Below, piece after piece: positions 10,464-20,800 of a DNA stretch of 64,000 nucleotides. Origin of the DNA: Eukaryota sp. TZLM1-RC (Eukaryota > Metamonada: BaSk clade); NCBI GenBank assembly GCA_040285825.1, contig JAUPSS010000001.1, positions 248,001 to 312,000 of the forward strand. Reading direction: 5' to 3'. A program made the translations under genes and the position numbers. Within the stretch, counting starts at the first letter, position 1; every line of letters begins with the position of its first letter. The notes under the pieces were generated by a model. That model had not been told where the DNA came from, did no database searches, and saw nothing but the letters and a program-made list of their open reading frames with translations.

Positions 10464-10575
10464 CTTGGATATGGGATGTTCTTCTTTGTGTTTTGTTTTG
10501 AATTGTTATTTTGATGTTATTGAGTTTGTTGTTGTTTGTGGTTTAGCTTTTTGTACTGTAGATATGGGAGGTTGA
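10464..10575 (+). repeat. 93-bp repeat unit with possible RuvC-like resolvase origin (copy 1)
   Basis: One full unit of about 93 bp runs from gatatgggatgtt to the next gatatgggag. The same unit recurs about three times near 49990-50320 (minus strand). It translates to repeats of the type LDMGC..LCFVLNC.FDV. The best-preserved unit in copy 2 reads GLDSGTLDMGCCVLNC, which resembles the first strands of a RuvC/A22-type Holliday junction resolvase. That functional reading is inference only. Confidence 0.4.
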
Positions 10576-11763
10576 TGGATGATTTATCATCTACACAGAC
10601 TCTGAAAATGTCCAATACATTAACCCAAATTACGAAATTCAAACCACCTCAGCAATTTGACTTTTGGTCTAATATACTCCATTTGAACCAACCAATGCTC
10701 AAACAGAAAAGCTATAAATTCAACAACATTATCCACACAGATGGACTTAATATTGCAGTAGAATTTGTTCGTCGGGATTTACAAGGTTAGAAATGTAAGC
10801 CAGACAACAAGGCTGGTATTTCTGATTTATATATTGATGATGTTGATGTTGATACTTTTCAAGACAAACGAATTGTTGTTTGTGATCCTGGAAAACGTGA
10901 TTTATTGTATTTAGGCAGCAGAAAGACTGATGAAGAACTAGCCATGGTGCCTGAACATGAAACTGAACAGCAAAGAAATAGTCGGGTGATGAATCAAGAC
11001 AAGAAGTACAAATGGTTGAGAATGACTCAGATGTCCTGGTCTTTGAAAAGTAGGATGAATGAAAAGCAAAAACGATGGGCGACAAAGTATACTGAGGTAG
11101 GTTACGACAGGAACCAAATGATAGAGTCTAACGAAATGACAATTGAAGATGCAAACACCGAATTATCAGCATTTGCTGCAAATTCAGCAACTTTTATAGA
11201 CTTTTCCAACTTTGTGGTTGCCAAACTTCGGCAAGTTTTTTGACAATCGACTTTTACAGTCTTGACTTGTGGAGCATTCATAAAATGCAAGTTTTCATTC
11301 ACAAGCAAAAGACTGAAAGTTGGTTGTTAAAAAGCCTTGTTCAGAAGTTTGGCAATCCAAAAGACATTTTAATACTAATGGGTGATTAAGGAAAAAAAGG
11401 TTCCAAGAATTTAAAACATCATAGGCCTACTCGAGGCATTGGATGGATTCAATTTCTGAAGAGGAATGGATTTGAAGTGTTGATGATTAATGAAGCTTTC
11501 ACTTCAGCAAAATGTCCTGTTTGTTTTGAAAAGGTTGCTACGTTTTTGAGAGTAACAAATCGCAGATTCTATAGAAGAGAAAAGACTCCTGTTACTACGT
11601 GTCATGGTTTATTAGCTTGTAACAGTGAGAGTTGCAAACTCAGTAACAAAGGCTCAACAAAGCTTTTCAATAGAAATAAGCTGGCTTGTCTGAATATGTT
11701 TGCGATTGCTCAAGCGAGGACGAGTGGTGATGAAAGGCCTCAGTATCTGTCCAGTAGATAGTT
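10576..11763 (+). pseudogene. Fanzor (eukaryotic TnpB-like) nuclease, family A copy 1, 5'-truncated and broken
   Basis: Frames from 10576 to 11763 together match the C-terminal two thirds of the copy at 42.1-44.1 kb. Recognisable Fanzor parts in order: RuvC-I VVCDPGKRDLL (about 10870-10905), helical insert, the Glu-bearing motif INEAFTSAKCPVC (about 11485-11522), the zinc ribbon second half CHGLLACNSESC, and RuvC-III FNRNKLACLNM, followed by ERPQYL. Lesions: in-frame TAG near 10787 (QG-stop-KC, Gln in copy 2), a T6 tract at about 11235 where seven Ts are needed to keep frame, and TAA at about 11387 where copy 2 has Tyr. The RuvC-III aspartate is Asn in both copies. The N-terminal domain is absent. 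Fanzors are RNA-guided DNA nucleases carried by transposons and viruses; this copy cannot be active. Confidence 0.8.
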
Positions 11764-11816
11764 TTTGTAATTATTCCACACGAAAATTGATCGTGTATTT
11801 ATGGGAATTTCCCACC
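11764..11816 (+). other. Conserved 3' non-coding end of the Fanzor-A element (possible guide-RNA region)
   Basis: After the stop codon, copy 1 and copy 2 share attattccacacgaaaattg, a short tract and gtgtattt, and both end in the perfect palindrome TGGGAATTTCCCA. After that palindrome the two loci diverge completely, so it marks the element's 3' terminus. TnpB and Fanzor guide RNAs are encoded at or overlapping the 3' end of the nuclease gene, so this conserved non-coding tail is the natural candidate; expression is unknown. It lies only about 40 bases before the next gene's start codon. Confidence 0.5.
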
Positions 11817-11855
11817 TCAATCTCTTTATATATCTCCAGTATAGAGTCCACAAGA

Positions 11856-14800
11856 ATGAACTTGTCACTTCTGGCATGGTTACTTCTCTCCTCATGTTTT
11901 TTCATGTTTGTGCTCCTTTTTGTTGGTCGGTTTTTCGGCATCTTGACGACCTTCATTCTTTCCTTCTTTCTTCCCAAGACACATCACATCAGAATCCACT
12001 CCCTACGACTAGGCATCCTAGGTGGAATCATCAAGCTTGCTGATGTCACAATCATTACCCGAAGTGCCAAAATACGAATTTCTTCCATTACCCTCACTTT
12101 TCTTTGGTCTGTCAACCACACTACTTCCTCTCCAAGACTCTGCTGCTCCATCAAGGGTCTCCAAGCTCTCTGTTTTGCCAATGCCAGCCGCTATGACATC
12201 CTCCGTGCTATCAATGCTAGACGTACACGTACAAAGGAATCTCGCATTTTTGACATTAGTAAAAACAAGATTGATTTTTCCAAAATTGATCGCGAATTCA
12301 TTCCCGACATTACTTTTGAGGATTTGCTATCTTACTTGGAAATTCCCATTCCCATACTCAATGCCACGTCATCAACCACGTCATCACACGTCATCCCTAC
12401 CTTTTACAAACTAGTTCCAGTTACCTCCATTAAACTACTAAACTGTGGAATTCTTTTGGGTAACAATACACTTCCTTTTACATTGATAACTACTTTCAGT
12501 GGTAGGGGGTTTCATGAATTCAGCCAGGCTCAAAATGAGCTTGACCTGTATAGAACCTCGACAAGATTAAATATTTTTGAACTTTCTGTAAAATTTCGAG
12601 AAAATGATGATTATGTTCCTTTCAATACAAACCAGCCAGCTAAAAACGAAGCTTTTCAAGCAGGAAGTGGTGATTACAGTTTGGAGTTCGATGCAGTTCA
12701 TCAATTCAAAGAGTATTTAACCGCAAGTGGATTTTCTGATTTGATTGATGACGTTTCTGCCGACGTCACCACTCCAGATGACTTTTTTAGACGCCAATCA
12801 GAACTCTGGGAAGAAGTTTCCGATTATGCATCTTGTAAAAACCTTTGTGACTGTGATTCTCTTTCACTTACCTATTATTATGATGTACCAGGTCAAGTGG
12901 CTCATAATTCTGGCGATGAAGGTCAAAATGATGACGTTTGCTACGAGACTCTTGTTGATTCTTCCCCACAATACGGAATTGATGTAAGATTTACATCAAA
13001 ATTAAAAGTTTTTTATGGACCCTATACTGATAGAATCAAAAACTCTTTATTGAGGTATTATTACCCGCTTCAATACGATACTAGGCCATTAGTCAATCCT
13101 TTTGAACCAGACTCGACAAGACTTTACCTATTTATGACCGTTTCAATCAAATTTGATCACCCAGTGTCAATCATTTTACCTTTCCGCCGGATGTTGGATA
13201 ACATTTCTAATCCCACCACCCAAGTTAATTCGCCAGGTTGCATTTCAGTTAACATTTCCCCGGGATCTGGTGTTTCTTTCCTTCAACCCTGGTACGATTT
13301 GGAGGATAAAGGAATGATTTCGTTGCTGGATTGTTCATTAAGGAATGTTTCGGTGACGTGTCATGACGTGGCAGCCGGTTTTGGTTCTTCATTACCATTA
13401 CTAACTGCAAATTCATTAGAAGTTAAAGCAGCAATGTCCTATCCCAGAAGTTGGAATGGAAAGTACAGGTGGTTGTTCTCTATCACGTCATCAAAGGTCA
13501 AAATTAACTATCTTTCTGACCTTTTGGACGTTTGCCAAGACTTTGCTGCTGATTTTGCTTCAGGGGCACCTAAATGGACTATCTCGAACTATTTTCCCAC
13601 CGAATATTCTTTCAAAGTTGCTTTTAAAGATGTTGCAATCAACCTCAACACCACAAAGCACAACATTGTAATCCCACATTGCTCTAATCTATTGTATTCC
13701 CAGGCTGTTCTGAGAGCTACTACGTTGAATCTCAGTGTAAGTTCTCCAATGATCTTATTTAATGCTCCTTTTGTTGAACATTCTTTTAATGTTTTGTTGG
13801 AGGATTGTAGTTTGAGCCTAAAATCACCAAATAATTCTCCTTTAATTTTATTTAAAAAAGAACCAGAAACAGTTTTTGACTTGGATTCTCTTGAAGTGAT
13901 TGGTAGTTATAAAGGCCATTATGCAGTTTTGCCTAACTATGTGGATGAATTCAAACTCAATGTTAGGGTGAATAGAGTTGAGGGTCCTTTCTATGGTTAT
14001 GAATTATTTATTTTTAAAGATTTATTAAGTAATTATTTTGGTTTGGATGCCGCTCCTATTACAATTACTGATTTCCAAAACAATTCCAACACTAACATTA
14101 ACTCAATTAAAAGAATGGATCAGAGAACTAAATGGTTTGATGGCTCTCTCAAACAATTTAATCCATTCAACTCGTTAATCAATGTCGAGGTTTTTGACTG
14201 TGAGTTGCAGTTGCCTTGTAATGTCGTAGAAGACGGTACTGTGCCTGTAGTTATTCAGAAGTTGATCTACACTTCTTCAGGATTAGATGGTCTTGCTGAC
14301 TCAAATGTCTTGATTCCATCAATTTTGATTGGTAACACATCACCAACTTCCCTTCCTCTTCTTTTTTCCGACTTCCAATTAATCCAAAAGGCTTTCTATT
14401 CTCCTTTACCCAATCTTGATTGCTATTACTTTTCTAATGTCATAAAGCTGTCCTCTGTTTCAGGAGAACCTTGCTTGGCCGAGTTTGCCAACATTATTGA
14501 TTGCTTTAGTATTATTTCTAAAACTATTTCTTTACCTCCCTTGAACAGCCCAGTTACGCTTGACCAGCCAGAATTTGATTTAAAATCACCTTTTTCTGTT
14601 TTGGAGTTGTCTATTTCTGATTTTGTTGTTTCTGTTTCCCTTCCCGATTCTGGGTTGTTAAACCTTACTTTGGCAGATGGAATTCATTTGAATTCAGAAT
14701 ATAGTCTCAGAAATTCTAGGGATGGTATTTTGATTTTACAATTACCAGACTTTTCTTTAAAATTATTTGCATCTAAAGAAGAGATAAAAAAGGGAATATT

Positions 14801-17800
14801 GATTGGAAATTTAATTAGTGTTTTTGAGGTCAATACGGCTCTTTGTGTTACTAAAGCCGACCAATTAAATCATTTTGAACTGGAAAGTGCCTATGAATCA
14901 TGGTTGATGGATTGTGATTCCGAATCAGGAAGGTTGGAATCTTTACTTGGAAGTTTAAAGCTGTCTTTGTTACCAGAAATAGGAGTTTTTGACTGTGAAG
15001 ACCTTTCAGATTTGATTGATGATGTCGATGACCAACTATTGGTGGATGACATTTCACATCATAGTAAACCTCATTCTGATGGTCTTGAAAAGTCAGTTCT
15101 ATCATTGGATGATTTTGATACCGCGATTGATGCTACTGATGGGTCACTTTCAGATCTTTCAATGGATACAAACTCTCTTTCCACAAGAAAATCAATCAAA
15201 ATTGATGGCTTTATGCACGTTTTCCACGACGAGTTCAATAGCTCATTAGACATTGTTAGAGAGCGATATCCAAAGTGTATTTCCCCTGCCAAGAAAGGAA
15301 GGTCTTTCCCCAATCAAGAAATCAATCATTTTGATTGTCCCACAAGTTCGCTCAATGTTAATCTAGCTTCTATTTCGCTTTTTGTATCTCCTTTAGCTTT
15401 GCCAAGTGTCTCAACCATTTCTGATTCTATTAAGTCCAAAGATGAGTTGAATTCCATAACCAGTTCTTTGCTAAATTCTGGGTTGGCAGAGTATTGCTCG
15501 AAACAACCTGCTCAAATGCCAACTATTGATTATCTTTACTCTGTCTCTGTCGGAGCTGTTTTGATTGAATCACCCTTGTCCTCGGTTAATGTTGAAGTTC
15601 CTGTCGCCAAGGCTGACTCTTTTGAGACACTTGTCATTGATCCCATATCAAGTGTCAGTGTGATCTCTATTAGCCTTGATGACGTGGCATTCGGTGTCAA
15701 ATTTTCCACAAGTGAGCCTGAAATTTCTGCTTTTTTGACACTTGCTTCTTTAAATTCTTCAATTACTTCATACTTTCAATCAACAATAGCCTTGGATAAT
15801 TATTTTATTGGTAAATCACAATATGCACTCTCAATGTGCCTAGATAATTTTAAATGTCAGTCCAGTCAAGGAAAGTCAAGCGGAGTTTTGAGCCTCACTT
15901 CTGACCCAATTTCTTGTTCTGTCTCACCTTCTTTCTATAGTTTATTCATTGGAATTAATCATGATTTGTCAACAAGGTTTAATTTTTGTTTTAATTCCAA
16001 TTCTTTTTCGCTATCGCCTATTCAAATTAACAAAGGCCTTGTTGAACCTTTATTAATCAAGGACCCCAAGTTTGTTGGGTTGAGTCACCCTTCACGAATT
16101 AGGAGGTTGTATGATGGGGTTACTGCTCTAAAGCCTAATCAGCTAAGAAAATTACATTCTAGATTGGAAAAAGTATCATTTGAGCAAAGTAGCTCATTCA
16201 CTCTGCCTCACAATCATTACATTTCCATTTGCTTACCAGGATTTGAAATCTCTTTAAGTTCCGATCGATCGGGACATCCTTGTACCTTTTCTTTATCCAA
16301 TATCTCCGCCAAGGGATCAATTTCCCAAGATTCGTTGCTCTGTGTCAGTTTTGATCAAATTTCACTCAAACTTTCTCCACTACTTACAGAGACTCTGGTG
16401 TCCATTAGGGCACAAATGAATCTACCATTAGAGGTGTTTAACGATGAGGATGAGTGTCAAGACGAGTTGTCTGAATTGTCAGAATTTGAGCAAGAAAATC
16501 CTTTTACAGAATACAAGCAGTTGATTAATACCCCCCAGTCAGCAACTCCAATCAAATCAACTCCAAAGGCAACTCCAAAAGCAATCATTTATGATAAGGA
16601 TTTGATTGATTTCTCAAGACAATTGTCGAAACTTTTGTATGAACCATTGGATCTTGACTCAACTGACACAGCTCAAAAATCGAAATTTTTCAGTTGTTTT
16701 TCCATCAAAACCAAGGTTAATTTATTTGAATTATCTTTAAGTTGTGACCATGGTAAACAGTCTGTTACTTTGGATTCACTACATTTAAGTATGGTTAACA
16801 ATTCAAAAACTGAGTCTTTTGTTTTAAATTTAAAATCTCTAAAAACTTTGTTTTCTAATGAAGAAAGTGTCTACGATTTTGGCATTAATATTTCTGATTT
16901 AGTTGTCAATTTGGTCAATCATTCTTCGTACTTGATCACTGTACATTCCTTCAATATTGCAATTCCTTTTTGTGGGGAGTATTGGGTTTTACCAAAGCTT
17001 TTGTTGGATGAGTTTCTTCCCTCAAGCTACAAAATACCATCCATTCTCAGTACGGATAACTCTGACAGTGATTACCAGGAGCACGTGGATTCTGAAGTTA
17101 AGGCTTCCTTGGTCAGGATTTATACACGTCATCGTCACCGTTTACCCTCCCAGTGGACTAATTTGTTGGATAATATAAGCAGTAGGAACCAGAAGAAAGA
17201 GGAAAGATTGCCAATCGAAGAAGTGGATAATGTCACCAGTGAATTGAATATTTCTGTGTTGATCTCTTCTTTTGTAGTCAGTTCTTTATTTGAAAGAACA
17301 CTTTTCAAGTTTGTTGTTGATTCTTGCTTGGTTAAGACCTTTATATCTGATTATTCTAGTTTTTATTTTGATACTGGTTCAATTGATTTGGAGTTTAGTC
17401 CAGTGTCTTCAACCAATCAAATGTCGTCATCAAAACTCTCTGATTTTGACCTAGATAACGTCACCAGCTCAGAGGAAGAGTTGTTATCATCAGATGATTT
17501 GGGTTGTTTCGATGATGATCTTCTTCAAGTTTCAAATGATTTTAACCACACTCACCCTGAAATTGGCAGGGAATATGTTAGCTTTGGCTTGGAAGAATTT
17601 GAAGTTATTGTCAGTGAAAAGAAGCTTTTTTCCATTCCAAGATTTCTTGTTCTTTATCGGCAAACTAAATCCAATTCATTTGTGAAGTTGTTTGTGTCCC
17701 CCATGACGAATATTGTCAGTACTGAAATTATTTCTTACTTGGCTCATTTGCAATCAAAAATAACAGAAGAGTTTGCCAATTATTCTCAAAAAATAACCAA

Positions 17801-20800
17801 TTTAATTAATTTATCGAAGAATTACTCAAGTGATGCTCAGGAATTGCTTCAAGCTTCCTCTAATTTAAACTTGAAATTCTCTATTGATGTATCGATACTG
17901 TTACGTTCAGTTACGATTGTAGCTCCTTCGCCAGCTGTCACGTTGGGGGTTAAATTGAATTCAATCAAATTCAAATTCAATAATGTTCAAAGTCAATCAT
18001 TTTCTTTGAATATTGACCGTATTAAACTTGAACTAGCCAATAAAAAGCTTCTTTTGGATGACTTCCATGAAAGTCTTTCCCAGTCAAGCTATTTTAGACC
18101 CGGTCATAATTCTCAAGGAAGTCTTGGTAATTCAACTTCTAATTCTGATACTGTGATTTCCCTCACCAAAAATGACACAATTTCTCTTGAATTAATTACT
18201 AGTCTTACGTTCAACACAATTATTGATGAATCAAAACTTACTATAATCAATGTCATTATCTCCAAACCCTATACAATCATTAGACCAAGGGCAATTCAAG
18301 CTTTAAATCTAATCATCTCTTCTTTTACCCGAGCTTATAGTTCTGTTGCCTCTAAAAGAGTTTTGGCTTCCATGCCGGCTGGGTTTAGTGCACAAGACCT
18401 TCAACAAGCACTGGCTGAATTGAAATCAAAAACAGAATGCAAGACTAGGGAGTGCTTGGAAAGTAGAACTATTTTGTTATCATTAACTGTTGATTCGGTT
18501 GGAGTTGCTTTGCCCGCATCGTTTGGCGTAGGAAATATTTCCAAAAATGATCCTTTAGGTTTAGTCTATATTGGGTGTGAATCAATTAAAGTTTCTTCAA
18601 GAGTCAAGCTCAATCAAATTATTGATACTTCTGGTCAATTTGATACTTCTGGTCAATTTTCATTACATCTGTCAAATCCAATTGCCAGAACCTTGTTAAT
18701 TAGCCAAGAAATTGAATTAAAACATTTGGGTAAACTTTGGAATTCTTTTCAATTTTCCCACTTGGTTTTTAATCTAGAATCTATCTCAATTAAGGGTGCG
18801 GGATCTCTTTCTGATACCAAACTCAAGTTTGGCGCGAATGTGTTTATGCCCGTTGCAAAGCTCGCTCTTAATGAAAGGTCAATAGGTGTTCTTTTTGAGC
18901 TGAGTCAGCTTTGGTCAAGTGATTTTCTTGGAAATTCTGCCACTGACACATCCCAATCTGATTGTTGCTCTGCTGTTGGGTCCGCTGTATCCTTCTCCAA
19001 ATCATCACTGAATCAGCAATCAGAGTCCTTTTTACCTGCAACTGATTCCGTTTTGATTGCTCCAACTAGTTCAATAAGCAAGCAGACTTTTGTTGACCTC
19101 ACAGTCAGAACTTGTGGTATTTCTATTGATTTCTGCAGTTTTGCTGATGGAAAAGACCAAAAATCAAAAAAAATTACTGACCCTTTCTCTTTAAGGTATC
19201 CTATTTTCCAATCGATTTCTTTACCCGGAATAGATTTTCTAGGCAACTATGTCTCTCATCCAGTTGAAGATATTTCTAATTCCAATTTACAATTGAAACT
19301 TTCTATTTCTGATTATATTAAAGTAACATTGACTCCAAAAATGGCTTCATTTGTGGCAACGTGTTTGCCAAATGATTCTTCTAGAACTTCTAGTAACCAA
19401 TTCTATTTCAACAATGAAGAAATTAAAGGTCAATTAGCAGATTACAAACAAGATTTGAAAGAAAAAAGAAAGAATTTAAAGAAGCAAAAGTACCAGGAAG
19501 AGCGCCTTGCTCGAAAGCAAAAGCAGAGTTTAATCAATAATGCTCAAGGTACGGTTGTGTTGTTGGTCACTCTGGCAGGGTTTGATTTAAGAATGTTAAA
19601 TGTTGATAAGAAGGAGGTCAATAGAGGTCAAGATGGACTGCTAATCAGAACTGATAGAGTTTCCGTTTTGGGGTCATCAACGCTGTCAGATTCGGTAGTT
19701 TGCCAGTCAATCACATCGACGGTTTTAAACCCTTTGATTGCAATCAATCTCCCATCAAATGTGTTGAAGGTTTCCTTTTCTGCCATAAGTCTCTCTTCAA
19801 CTAAAACTGTGAATCTATTATCGTTACCGGTAGTTTCTTTTTCCCTTGTTACGGGGGCTTCGAACATGGAGTTGTCATTACCCAATCTGCATTTGGTTTC
19901 TGTTGCCCTCAAAAGTTGGATTTCGCCTTTCAGTAGCTACACAAATAAGGAAGCTCTATCTTATCAACCCGAGGGAGTTCAAATGATTGGCAATTCTCAA
20001 TCAAATTCTCAATCAAATTCAATTACTTTCGGAGCTATCTCAATTGGTAATATTTCTATTAAATCAGATTTAGGTCCTGAACTAGGCCAATTGAAATTTG
20101 GAATCTCTTCAATTAGAGGCAAATTGCAATTATCTCCAGGTTTGACAGAAGAAATTCCTTTATCAATGCTACTATTAATAATAGATCATTTTTCAATGAG
20201 TTCTTCTGGATGTCTACACCTCAATACTTCTATCGACCGTACTTCTCTTGTTGCTTTTCAGGATAAGGTTGCTGCCAATTCGCCAATATTGCTCAGAGCA
20301 CGGCTTTCGAAACTGTTTTTTGACTTGGAGTTTGAAGTCAATAGAATTCTCTTTGCCAGGTCATCACTTTGCTCCTTTTACACGTCATCAGAGTTGCTGA
20401 CGTCATCAGATGACGTGGAGTTGCCTTGTACTTGGCTGGTGGTCAGAAATGGACAGTTAGCTTTGTCCTCGTACACCGTGCCTTCTTTAATAACAATTTC
20501 ACAGAGGTTGGCTAACTACTTTGATTTGGCCAGAATTGTTCCTGATTTAGTAACATTGTCTGACACAGACAGTCAAGAATCAGTTGACAATTTGATTGAT
20601 TACTTTGAATTGATTCCTTCCAAATTGATATTTGTTATTTCAAACTTTTCACTTTCTCTCTATAGTCGTGGTCTTCGAGATTCTGATTGGATTTCCTTTT
20701 TGGGAGAATCCGTTTACCTTGTTTTCCAGAGGGCCGTTAGTCATTCTGAAGGAATCATTCAGCGGCAATTAACCTTAACCTTAAAGAAAAATGAAATTGC

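Noticed and set aside
11700-11855. Upstream extension of the lipid-transfer protein by 52 residues
   Set aside because: It begins at a TTG, and the added residues are translated from the Fanzor-A 3' end; the ATG at 11856 directly precedes the membrane anchor.
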